Positions 1 through 10,369 of a DNA stretch of 64,000 nt are shown piece by piece (position 1 is the stretch's first letter; each line of letters opens with the position of its first letter). The position numbers were made by a program, and so were the translations under genes. Location: contig OU342639.1 in NCBI GenBank assembly GCA_910589415.1, forward strand, positions 13,090,268 through 13,154,267, in the 5' to 3' direction. A model generated the notes under the pieces. The model had not been told where the DNA came from, ran no database searches, and saw only the letters and a program-made list of their open reading frames with translations. Source of the stretch: Malachius bipustulatus. Lineage: Eukaryota; Arthropoda; Insecta; Coleoptera; Melyridae.

Positions 1-589
1 ACTGCAGAACGAAATTTGGTAAACAAATCGCATTGTTGTCATTTTTGTGTCAGAATGCGCCTAGTTTTTATTTACCTACGTCGAGTAACAATACGACCGA
101 TAAATAAAGGTCAAAGCGGCAACACTGCAGTGAAAATTAGATTTCGAAACCTGAGAAAGTGTAATTGATTTGGAAATGAGTTTAGAAACCAAAAAGTCAG
201 TGGTGTTTCGGGGACCGAAGAGGACGGTCAGGACGTTCGCGCGAGAATTAAAGGTAAAACGCGAGTGAGTGGTTTTTGGCTTTACGCTTTAACGGAGAGG
301 TACCCAGCAGCTGCAGTCAGAGCTACAGAGAAGACAGTCCAAGGGCTACGTCTAAGTAGTAAGTCGATAAGACTAACACTAGAGCTTCACTGTTTTCCCG
401 TTCGAAAAAAATTTATTGTTGTTTTTTTTTTTGAGTTCAAGAAATTTTATTTTTAATTCATTAACGTCACCTGATGTGAAACTTAATTAATCAATTAGAT
501 TAGGTATCGCCATAGCACTACTGTATGTACAGCTAAAATTCGTAGTTGGTTAGAGTCAGATTGTATACACCTACTAAGATAGTTTTTTT
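1..589. other. Unassigned sequence with a 30-codon open frame
   Basis: No recognisable gene. A short frame opens with ATG at 176 and stops at 268; it encodes a basic peptide and contains AAG-GTAAAA near 253, which would suit a splice donor, so a first coding exon or a retroelement leader is conceivable. Positions 180-380 are richer in G+C than the flanks. No homology recognised and nothing decides between these readings. Confidence 0.2.
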
Positions 590-1082
590 TGTACCTATTG
601 GCGTTTTTTGCTCAGGACGGGCATCGTGGCCTGACTACACCCTCTCGTCCACATCCGTAGCAATACGGAGGTGGTCGGGAGCGATACTGACGAGAAGTGT
701 GACCTTCCCGGTTGCAGATCTGACAAACTATAGGGACAATGATAGCACGAACATTGACCTTCCAACCGTTCAAAAGTAAAAAAATCATGTATGTGCCAAT
801 TACCTTACGCATAATGGGGTAGTAGGTTTCTACGCACGATATTTACCTGCTCCTTCTCTGAGAGAGAAGAGTTAAGCAAACGATGGAACTCTGCTTGCAT
901 AACAAAGAGGAAGTTAGTGACAGATTCATCCCCCCTGCCCTGTTTACGCCTCCTGATCTCGTCCGGTAAGTCCTGGTCGTGATCGGCACGCATGAAAGCT
1001 CCCTTGAGTTGATAGACAAGGTCATCTCAGTCATAAAAATTATTGGCACGGTAACCATTGTACCACCATTTCCACGCCACAC
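590..1082 (-). pseudogene. LTR-retrotransposon gag remnant with two degenerate zinc knuckles
   Basis: On the minus strand, the frame at 993-805 has the look of a Gypsy-type Gag capsid C-terminal region: a kink with basic residues, a QAEFHRL segment and a conserved-looking RRNLLPHY ending. Immediately downstream, in another frame (812-612), are two CCHC-like knuckles. The first reads C-X2-C-X4-H-X4-Y, with the last cysteine replaced; the second reads C-X2-C-X4-V-X4-C, with histidine lost. Such knuckles bind the element's RNA in intact Gag. The frame change between capsid and knuckle parts and the lost ligands show a dead copy. No LTR, protease or RT was found beside it. The knuckle spacing and the capsid-to-knuckle order are seen directly; the Gypsy assignment is from family resemblance only. 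Confidence 0.6.
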
Positions 1083-2134
1083 CTTAAAATAAATCGATAA
1101 AAAAAATCACAAGAGGCTATATGGTAATGTAAAATGCAAATAAAACAAAAGCCACGATATTAAGGGCAAACTCACACACACTCTCAATTAATATGACATA
1201 AACCTTCCTCTTGCGAGGAGAAAACGATCCCTACTAAAACCCAATATATATGAGCAACATTCATAAGCACACAATTAAAATTTAAATTATTTACAGAAAA
1301 AGATTAAACAAGAAGTAAACATTTACGCCCGTATTCACAAATGATAATTTCGTAAATAATTACGTAATCAATCATACCCATTTCACTCTAACGCATAAAA
1401 ACTGCATATCTCCATCCCATTTATTTAATTATTTTCGAGACATTACAGGACAGAAACGCTTTGTGAATATGGGCCTTAATCTCACAAATTTCAAAACAAA
1501 CCTTTAGAATTAATAAATTTTCATTGATTTCGCCCACTCAAATGAGAAAGCTCGTATCCTCAATGAAAGATGGTAAAGCCTTGTAAAGTAACATTACTGT
1601 GGTGTAATGAGTGAATGTAGAGTGTATGTGTAAATGAGTAGAATGTGGCAATCTCAGAAGTGAAAAAAATGCACTTTATGCATATGTTGCATACAAAATT
1701 TTATCCACGAGTGACTTAAATTAGAACGAAAAGTTATTATTATAAAAAAAAAACTTTCCAATGCATTTTTTTGGATTTAAAAAACTTGACGTCAAAATTA
1801 ATTCGTAAAAATTTCGGCGAAATTTCTCTCAACATTTTTAGAATTATTATCTCATGAAGTAACACAATATTTCGTAAAGAGACCAGGTCAAAGTCTTTCC
1901 GTCTCTAGAGATTTTATCAACTTATAGTTTTCCCTTTATCTCGCCACAAGATTCGGGACAAAAAATTAAAATCGGTACAGTAGAAGAAAAAAAAAACGTG
2001 TTTAAGAGCGAAAGTAACAAACATTAAGCTTATTTCTGAAAATAGGTTAAACGTGAGTAGATTCGAAAATGTTTCAAATTTCTAAAATTTGAAATTCCAA
2101 ACTTTTAGATCTGAGGATGGTTTTAAAAATTTAA
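1083..2134. other. AT-rich spacer, nothing recognised
   Basis: No frame with recognisable protein similarity and no clear terminal repeats. Poly-A and poly-T runs are frequent. Several AAATT-rich stretches resemble the body of family A loosely, but not enough to call. Confidence 0.5.
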
Positions 2135-2256
2135 ACAACACCGTAGGTAGGTAGGTCTTAATGAGTATAAAGACAATTAATAGCCTGTCGTATTGGAGTC
2201 GGGTTTTAACCCATCGTCCTGACAGTTGTCAAGTCTGGAGCGCCCGAGAACCCAAA
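2135..2256 (+). repeat. Copy 1 of a 122-bp direct repeat
   Basis: The segment beginning ACAACACCGTAGG and ending GCGCCCGAGAACCCAA recurs 444 bp downstream with one clear substitution (AAGTCTGG against AAATCTGG). The near identity over the whole unit is visible directly. The spacer between the copies (2257-2578) carries TTTCGGTCTCATTAGACC, a word resembling one inside the foldback at 58.6 kb. Either a recent tandem duplication or the terminal direct repeats of a small element. Confidence 0.85.
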
Positions 2257-2578
2257 TAAAGAGTTTAGACTCAGACAGCAACACACATCCAACCAGACTA
2301 CCAACAGCACGGACGGCCGTTTCGGTCTCATTAGACCTCGTCAGCGTACTATATTGGAGAGTCCGGAAGGATATGAATCGCTGTATGAATCGAAAACCTT
2401 ATATGGAATATAATTCAACCGGTTACCAGTGACCTCGAGACAGAGCGACATCTATCGAGAAAAAACACAGGCTCCCAGTGAAACTCCAATGTGTATTATG
2501 GGTTGCAGACACTCCAGGGGCTACGAGACTGACATCAAATATGCATATTAAAAATCCAAAGTATACTCAAAAATCACA

Positions 2579-2700
2579 ACAACACCGTAGGTAGGTAGGT
2601 CTTAATGAGTATAAAGACAATTAATAGCCTGTCGTATTGGAGTCGGGTTTTAACCCATCGTCCTGACAGTTGTCAAATCTGGAGCGCCCGAGAACCCAAT
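2579..2700 (+). repeat. Copy 2 of the 122-bp direct repeat
   Basis: Second copy of the unit at 2135-2256, offset by 444 bp. After it the sequence changes to AT-rich spacer, so the duplicated block ends near CCCAA. No TG...CA ends or flanking short duplication could be established, so it is not called an LTR pair. Confidence 0.85.
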
Positions 2701-3219
2701 AAATTAAATTAAAAATTTAAAACCGGTGTACTTATATTCGGGATCGGCCCTTTTAAATCTATCGACTTTAAAATTTTTCTTGGCCTTTAAAATACCTACT
2801 TGGTAAGTACGTCATAAGTTCGATAAAATCATTCAAAATCTTCGCTCGCCTGTATTTCCGAAAACTGGCGCTCTAACGACAAAGTTACTACGTGTAAATT
2901 GTGACCATCAGTTTCTCTATGAATCCCATCACTGTTGATAGAGACCTAACCGTTTTCTTCCTAATCTTTGTGCTGATTTCGATTGAAAAGAAAAATAAAA
3001 GACAAAAAAAATAAAATTCCATTCATATGCACTGAAATGAACTAAATTTTTACGTTCTGAAGGTGGTTTTTAATATTCAAACCGCGAATATATTTATGTT
3101 CTTAATAAATAGCTTAAATTCTTAATAACTTAATATTAAACATAGAACTTCAACTGAGATTCCTATTAACTTAAGGAATGCTGATCAGATAAACAGGTAC
3201 TTTTTGTCCGTATTCACTA
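2701..3219. other. AT-rich spacer, nothing recognised
   Basis: Non-coding in all frames by inspection; no element ends recognised before the hairpin terminus of the next repeat. Confidence 0.5.
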
Positions 3220-5021
3220 AAAAAAAACCTTCTTGCGCATCAATCGCAGAAATAGTGTATTTTTATGCGATTCAATTATGAATATTTTCACCGCTTTTTA
3301 AATTGGATTTCTGAAATTTTCCATAGTCAGGTCATATTAGCGTAGTGCTTTACTGAGAAAATTTCATTTCATTTAGTTTGAAAACGTGCCTTAGAATGGA
3401 TTTTTAAATTTAACAAAATAAAAAAAAATGGCAAATTTAATTTTTTTTTCCTTTTTCTGTGTCCGCCACTGGCTAACTTTACTTAAAAAATACTATTCTT
3501 TACACTACCTTTAATAAATTCGCAAAAAGTGGAAGGGGAATTTTGAAAACCGAAAATTTGAAATTTTAGAGGAATAAACATCATGTAAAAATATTCGAAT
3601 ATCTCCGCCATTTTTCTTATTTGCTTCTTGAAATTTTTCAGAGTTAGGGGTTATTCGTATAGTTGTCTACTGGAAAAACTTCAGCTCAATTCCTTCAAAA
3701 AAGGCTCATAAACGGTTATAGAAATTTAGCCATTTTTACCCTTTTCCTACCCACGTCACTGGCTTATTAATAGAAATAATGCAAATTTTATTGCATTAAC
3801 TCAAATTTAAAATAATTTTCTTCCAATCGTGTTAATTTGGTTTAAATTTGTTTTTCTAACTTGCTTATAGGTAGGTAGATATATAGGGGTTCCAAATCTG
3901 GCAATTTTTTCTAAAATTGAAAAGGCCGCCATTTTGAAACAGTTCGATTTTACTCAAATACAGTACCAGACGACTTCTTGCGGCTATCTTACTCATAAAA
4001 AAATTTCAGCCCCCTAGATTGAAAACTGCGACCAGAAACCGTGCCTCATAGACGGTTTTTATTTTTAATTTGGAGGGACACCCTGTAGACATAATGCAGC
4101 TTTAGGAAATTTTTTTACGAAAATCAAATGTCATTTTGAAGTTTCACAAGGGTAAAAAATTTCGTTCACTAATCTTTAAATATGAAGCTACAGCACCGGT
4201 TTTAAAATTTTAGGGAAATAAACATGATATGAAAAAAATATTAATATCTCCGCCATTTTTCTTATTTACTTCTTGAAACTTTTAAGGGTTAAAGTATATT
4301 AATGTACTTACCTACTGTGAAAATTTCAGTTCAATTTCTTTAAAAATGAACTCATAAACGGTTATAGAAATTTAGACATTTTTACCCTTTTCCTACCCAC
4401 GCCACTGGCTTATTAATATAAATATTGCCAATTTTATTGCTTTAATTTAAAATTCAAATAGTTTTCTTCCAATCTTGTTAATTTTATTTTAAAGCTTTAT
4501 TGCCATCTTGCTCATACAGGGACTCAAAAAATAGCAAATTTCCCAAAAATTCAAATGGCTGCCATTTTGAAACGGCTTGGCCGATTTGGCTCAAGTGCAA
4601 TACCAGACCACTCCTTGTGGATATCTTACTCCCACAAAAATTTCAGCTTCCTAGATTGAAAACTGCGACCTGAAATGATACCAAAACAACCGGATTCCTG
4701 GAATTTTGAAGGGACACCCTGTAGAAGTGTCTCGACTTTTGAGAATTTTTTCAACGAAAATATAACATCATTCTAAAGTTTTATAAGGATCCAAAATTTC
4801 GTTCACTAATCGTCAAAGATAAAGCTACAGGAGCGTTTTTAAAATCGAAATTTCGCGTTTTTGAGGAAATATATAAATATATATCGTGGGCAGGTGAATT
4901 TTGGAAAACCACTTTTTCGTGATCTGGGGGTCATGATCGGTGGACATTTGATGAGTTTGGGTGATTTTCGAAAAGTGATGTCGTCCTTAATAGTGTATTT
5001 TTTTATTAAAAAATACACTAA
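3220..5021 (+). repeat. Repeat family A, near full-length copy
   Basis: Non-coding repeat present in at least five places in this window. The left end carries an AATCGCA/TGCGATT inverted pair around AGTGTATTTTT (about 3240-3280). The right end is a hairpin, TAGTGTATTTTTTT and its complement, at 4991-5020. The body contains tandem units of roughly 640 bp: the words TTTCGTTCACTAATC (4160 and 4797), CTTTTCCTACCCACG (3739 and 4386) and ACACCCTGTAGA (4079 and 4712) recur at that spacing. No transposase was seen, so it is either non-autonomous or a satellite-like mobile repeat. The class is unknown; hairpin ends would suit a Helitron-like or foldback element, but no Helitron terminal signature was established. 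Confidence 0.8.
4991..5020. repeat. Terminal hairpin of family A
   Basis: TAGTGTATTTTTTT pairs with AAAAAATACACTA across a short loop. The same hairpin ends the copies near 33.88 kb, 46.87 kb (decayed) and 58.36 kb, and the flanking sequence differs immediately outside it. That makes it the physical end of the repeat unit. Confidence 0.8.
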
Positions 5022-6935
5022 TAACTGTCAGGAGACCACTCATTACTATAAAACGCGAAAATACAATGAAAATGTCTCATTTCAGTTTAAAATGTGCACA
5101 GTCGAGGAGGTTAAATCCATTGTGATGGGTCTGAAGTCTGCCGCAGTAGGAGTTGACAATGTAACGGCAAAAATGCTTCAATATTGTGCACACGTCGTTG
5201 CGCCATTCATAACGCATATTGTAAATACTTGTTTAGAGTCTGGCTACTTTCCGAAGACTTGGAGGAGCTCCATTGTTTTGCCGCTACCGAAGACGAAGAC
5301 TCCTCAAACTTATAGTGACTTGCGTCCTATAAGCGTCCTTCCAACTATGTCAAAGATTTTGGAAAAAGTGGTGTCAAAGCAGGTATACGAATATATTATT
5401 GAGCAGCGGATAATACCCGAGTCTCAGTCTGGCTTTCGCGAGGGCTTTAGTACAACCACGTTGCTTGTCGATATTGTCGATCATATTATTAAATCGCTGG
5501 ACACTGGACTTGCTACGTCGGTTGTCCTGCTTGATTTTTCAAAGGCATTCGACACCTTGGATCATCAGCTTTTGTGTTCCAAGCTTGCATACTATATGGC
5601 TTTGATGCCACGTCTTGTGCCTTCTTTCAGTCCTACTTGGATGATCGGCAACAGAAGGTTGTGGTTGAGAATTCGTCATCGTTATTTTCTCAAGTCACCT
5701 CTGGCGTCCCGCAGGGGTCGGTATTGGGTCCGTTGCTCTTTTTAATTTATGTCTCTGACATCTGGAAATCCTTAGATTTAGTTAATATACATTCATTTGC
5801 TGATGATATCCAACTACATTATTCCTTTAAACCGGAACTAGCTCGAATTGCTTCAGAACTCATTAACTATGACCTTTTAAACATAGAGCATTTTTCAACG
5901 GCACATAATCTCATGCTAAACTCTAGAAAGTGCAACGTTATGAATTTCTCTCCTGGTTCTGTTCCTGTAGATACTGATAATTTACAACTAGTCATCCAGG
6001 GAAATGTTCTTGAGACCTCGAAGACGACTAGGAATCTTGGCGTGATATTTGACTGCAGGCTCAGATTTAAAGAACATGTTTCTCTTTTAGTAAAGAAGTC
6101 CTATCTGGTCCTGAGACAGTTGTACAGGAATAGAAAGTTTTTAAATTTTGCATTAAGGAGGAAACTTTGCGAGACCTTGGTTCTGTCCATTCTAAATTAT
6201 GGTTTACTTTTGTACTATCCATGCCTTTATCAAACGACTAAATACAGGCTCCAAAAAATTCAAAACTATTGTTGCAGGTTTGTATATGGTCTTCGCAAAC
6301 ATGACAGGGTATCCAAGAAAATAAACACTCTTGGATGACTTAAAGTGGACGACATTTTTAGGTATCACATGGGATCATTCGTCTTTAAGGTTCTGGCTAC
6401 ATCTTCTCCCTCTTACCTTAGGGAAAAGCTTTTATTTAGAGGCGATATGCATGGACGAACTATTAGACATGGTAGAACTTTAATGATGCCGAGATATCGC
6501 CTTGCCTCATTTAGAAAATGTTTTTCGTACAACGCCGTCTCTGTGTATAATTCTATACCTGATAGTTTTAAGAATGCTACTCTACATTGCTTTAAAAAGC
6601 GTTATAGGTCGGACCTCGTTCAGAGAGCAGGACAGGTTTTGCACCTGGCCGGGGGCTAATTTAATTTAATATAATTTAATTTAGTTTAATTTACTGAATT
6701 TGCTGATTGGTTGCACTCAGTTATCCCTTTGTTGTTTATATCTGCTTATTGTTAACAGTGTCTCAAGCTCATATTATTTGAATGTTGTGCTTACATAATA
6801 TATTTATATTAATAATGAGGTTGAGTGGAGTAGCGATTAGCTAGACTTCGCCTCGTGCCATTATAATATAATTTTGTATAATATTGTACGATATATCCAA
6901 TAAAGGCGCTTTATTATTATTATTATTATTATATT
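5022..6935 (+). mobile_element. 5'-truncated CR1-like non-LTR retrotransposon
   Basis: The segment runs from RT domain to a 3' end. That end has an AATAAA signal (6899-6904) and a (TTA)n tail (about 6910-6933), the usual ending of CR1/L2-group LINEs. It lacks endonuclease and ORF1, so it is 5'-truncated. It abuts the hairpin of family A without a gap. Whether family A inserted into a longer LINE, or the LINE landed beside family A, cannot be told from this copy alone. No RNase H domain is present, in keeping with the CR1 group. Confidence 0.8.
5025..6659 (+). pseudogene. Reverse transcriptase pseudogene (CR1-like)
   Basis: RNA-dependent DNA polymerase of a LINE, which in a live element copies its own RNA at a nicked target. 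Domains in order: N-terminal RT region ending in RPISVLPTMSKILE; catalytic motif LLDFSKAFD (about 5527-5556); GVPQGSVLGPLLF (about 5703-5742); FADDIQLH with the catalytic Asp pair (about 5793-5816); thumb and C-terminal region to the stop at 6657-6659. Two lesions are clear. A 2-nt slip at about 5590-5597 moves the frame from 1 to 3, and a TGA at 6336-6338 sits where Trp is expected; the same frame reopens directly after. The apparent ATG at 4861 lies inside family A and is not the true start. Few lesions over 1.6 kb suggest a fairly recent copy. Confidence 0.85.
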
Positions 6936-8360
6936 ATATTTCCATAAGTCCCTCAGAAGTTTGATGAAGTAGCAACTCTATAAAATCATATTGAATAAAT
7001 ACTCTGTAAGCTCCAAGACTTGTTCATAAATTGTTTTGTGAATAACATAAAATTCTAAAACCGATCCAAACCGTTTATCCTCACATGAATAGCCTTTGAA
7101 CAACTACATCAAAAATTACTTTTTGTCAACATTTGTTAATTTTATTGCACCATTTCAGTTTTATAGTTGAACATCGTAAACAGCTTTCTTCATTTTTATT
7201 TATATTATGTACTTTAAAATTACTTTTAAAAAAAATTGGCGTTTTTTTTTGTTTGCGTCCGTAAAAGGTAAAAAGATAATTATGTAGGTACTTGTTATTT
7301 TAAGATCCTATACTATTTTCACAATATTTTTTATACAATAATCTCCAAGTTTCAATAAAATTAACATCACTTCCGCAATTACTGGTATCAGCGATCGACC
7401 ACCCTGTATTTACATTAAATCCTGAAAGAATACTTCGCAAGCTGGAATAAAAATAAAACGATATAATAGATAGATATAAACGAGATTCACATAATCTTTC
7501 ATTATTATCTGCATAAACCACGGAAGAAATCTTTCTTAGCTTATTCTCCCCTTCGTTGTTCCATTCCTTCGGTGAATTTTTATAAGCCCGCTCTCAACAA
7601 GACAATATTAATTCAGGAGTCTGTGTAGGTACTCACTCTTCTTACTTGCAAGAAATAATAGCCAGCATTCGCCTTATTCGTATCTCTTTTAGGAATTTAA
7701 ATAAAGTCATCAAGGAATTGTTGCATGTAATTACTGTAAAAGCAACATAATTTCCTAATTTAGCAGAATCTACTTCAAGGACGGTGCGGGTCTTTTTTGA
7801 ATTTTTCGAGTTATTAGCAATTACTATTATAGGCGCATAAAATTGTGCTGAACAACGCATCAGTAGGCACTAGTGCCCTGATTAAAGCTAGTAAAGTGGG
7901 ATATAAGCTTGCATGCAGAATTAATTTAAACTGAGACTTTAGCAGCAGAGTTGATTTAATGAGATCAATTACAGACACATAAAATCCAGAAATTACACGT
8001 GAAGAACGTTAACTGAACGCTAAGAATAGCAATTATTTCCAAGTAGAGTTGGTTTCAGCTTCTAACCGGTGTTTCCTAACAACTAGTCAGCCAAAGAGAA
8101 CAGAACGAACCGAGCCGCTGTTAGTGCACTTACCTACGTATAAGGCCAGGTACCTACGTACAATACCTGATATATTTTTTATGCAACAAATCCACTTGAT
8201 CTGCTGATCACCCTAAACCACTGTATATCTGATATCCCCTTTAAGTCTTGAAATTATTGAGAGGTGTCCAAGAAAAAAAAAAATTGGTTCTGACCTGGAA
8301 GTTTATTTGATTCTACTAGCTAGAGCTGTTATCAGTATTTTGAAGTAAGCTGAACTCGGA
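6936..8360. other. Spacer, nothing recognised
   Basis: AT-rich, with short open frames only (for example minus strand 7860-7642 and 7521-7300) that show no domain or repeat similarity I can recognise. Confidence 0.5.
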
Positions 8361-8598
8361 CTATACCTCAGTCGGCCAAAAGATATAGTAATAAAAGTGC
8401 GCGGTAAGTTTAAGGTCCAGAAGGTTTGGCAGACCTTATGACCTTATGCACAATAGAATGCCCTCCTAATACGTATTGGTTTACTGGAACCAGGTAACCA
8501 ATAAATAAGGCATTATCTGCCTACAGGGTGTAACTACTTGGACCATAAAAATTAGTGCGCAGATTTATTGCTATATCTGTTGGCCGACTGAGGTATAG
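8361..8598. mobile_element. MITE-like inverted-repeat element, 238 bp
   Basis: Starts CTATACCTCAGTCGGCC and ends GGCCGACTGAGGTATAG. The inverted match continues inward for about 60 bp on each side with scattered mismatches (TAGTAATAAAAGTGCGC against TAGCAATAAATCTGCGC). A TA could be the target duplication if the outer CTA/TAG belongs to the flank, as in Tc1/mariner MITEs. No coding capacity. Confidence 0.7.
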
Positions 8599-9531
8599 AC
8601 TCGTCCTGGTAATATAGGGTAGACTATACTCGTTATTTTTAGTTTATTATTTTATTTTTAGTATTTTGGAAATCGCACCATAAATTAAGATTCTACAGGG
8701 TGTTTCAAGAACAAATGGGTCACACTGTATATCGAATTATTGATATCTGTGGAATACCACAGATCTCGACTAATAATAAAAGTCGTCCCCTCATTTCATC
8801 CTTCTCAAAATTCGCAATACAATATACAATCGACTAGACTTCAAATTCTTCAATTTTAGCAGCTCAACTCAAACTGGAGAATATTATTATGAAGTAATAT
8901 TTTGTTTGCTCTAAAGTGAATTATTGGTAAGTTATTTGAATATTATTGTTTGCACAGATTTCATCTTGAATGCGCCTGGCCTTTATTTTACTAGAAAGCG
9001 GGAGACGCTGATTCCCGTGAAATGGTACGGGAACTGAATTTGCATAGGTGGAAATAGCGGAACAAGGGATTAGCAGAGATGGGGGAGTAAATAATATAAG
9101 ACCCAATTTTGGGAGGTTGAACAAGAACCTGAAATTTGTAGCTGGGTCGGTACACATATTCTAATGAATCTTTGTTTGTGTCGCCAATACGTTTACTCCA
9201 GTCTCCAGTACCCTCTGCTCTCTGGCCTTTTATCTTTGTCTGCTTTTCATCCCCAATCATATGATTAACCAAATATTGTAGCTTTGCCGGGAAATTAAAT
9301 CTCCTTTCAGAATCAAATAAACCACCGAAAAATATTTAATTATATCTCTGCTGCCGTCTTGTTTCAATTTATTAAATTCTGGAAGAGTTATATGGTTTAT
9401 GGTGTGTATTCTCTAATGTTAGAACGGATAAGAGAATGTCTTCTTTATTCTCATTTATTTAATTGATATACATAGTCCCATTTTCATTTAAGTAATTGTT
9501 TCGTAAGTAGGTTTCTATACGTTGCCATTTA
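8599..9531. other. Spacer, nothing recognised
   Basis: Contains ACAGGGTGTTTC at 8696, a dispersed word in this window, and two overlapping minus-strand open frames (9272-8991 and 9157-8921) without recognisable similarity. These are probably chance frames. Confidence 0.4.
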
Positions 9532-9989
9532 CAGGATGATTTTTAAGTTGAGGCATTACTTTTTACATCCTGAGAATTCGTTGGGGAAACAACTTTTTTT
9601 AACAATTTTTCTTAATGAAATCAAAAATAAAAGAGATACAATCTTTGATTTGGTTGAGTTTCGTAGCCTTTGTTTTTTTTTATTTAACTTACCTACATTA
9701 ATTGACCTATTTTAGTTTATATCTATTATGTTTTCTCTAGGTTCCTAGGTAACCTTACGTAAGGCAATTTTTTTTAAATTGTTTATCTGCTTGAAAGTAG
9801 TTTAGTCACATGAATATATCACAGGCTGGACTCTCCTTTTTACAATTGAATATCTCTTTTATTTTTGACTGAATTTTGAAAATTTATTTCAAAACGTCGT
9901 TTGCAGAGATGAATTAAGGAATTAAATAATTATTAATTAATGAATTCGACAGGGTTTTAAAATAATGCCTCAACTTAAAAATCACCCTG
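9532..9989. mobile_element. MITE-like inverted-repeat element, 458 bp
   Basis: The left end CAGGATGATTTTTAAGTTGA and the right end, read as complement, CAGGGTGATTTTTAAGTTGA match for about 28 bp, with decayed matching further inward up to GAATTC. The CAGGGTG terminus is the same word found at many other places here. No clear target duplication was found, and there is no coding capacity. Confidence 0.65.
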
Positions 9990-10369
9990 TCAAATTACAT
10001 ACGTTGCCGTATATAGAACATTGCCGGTTCATGCAAGGATTTTATTTTATACTCATGAAGGTTCATATACTTACCTACCCCACGATGTGAAGGGTTATCT
10101 GCAAAGAGCAAACTTTAAGTTCTAGTTTCTCGTGTGGGGTTTTGTGTGTTTCCGCCATACAACGCGTCCCCAGGTAGTGGATAGGGGAACGCGCCTTTCC
10201 CAACAACGGAAGGTACCGACATTCGGCGCGAACCAAAAAACACACGACAAAATCCCAGAACCGGCCCTGGGAGTACCAAAGAGTACAGCACGGGGTCAAG
10301 TTAATACATAGGTTAGGAAAAAACACAAAGAATATCGGGATAAAAGGACCAAACATCAAAATGGGAAAG
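9990..10369. other. Possible 5' part of a LINE fragment
   Basis: Positions 10165-10195 (CCCAGGTAGTGGATAGGGGA) resemble the minus strand of 30285-30255, so this stretch may belong to the same repeat as family D. The long minus frame 10359-10075 has no recognised domain. Confidence 0.3.

Noticed and set aside
3220..5021. Family A as a CRISPR-like or bacterial repeat array
   Set aside because: Units are ~640 bp, diverged and AT-rich, without regular short repeats and spacers.
10075..10359. 94-codon minus-strand frame as a gene
   Set aside because: No recognisable domain; it overlaps text related to a repeat on the other strand.
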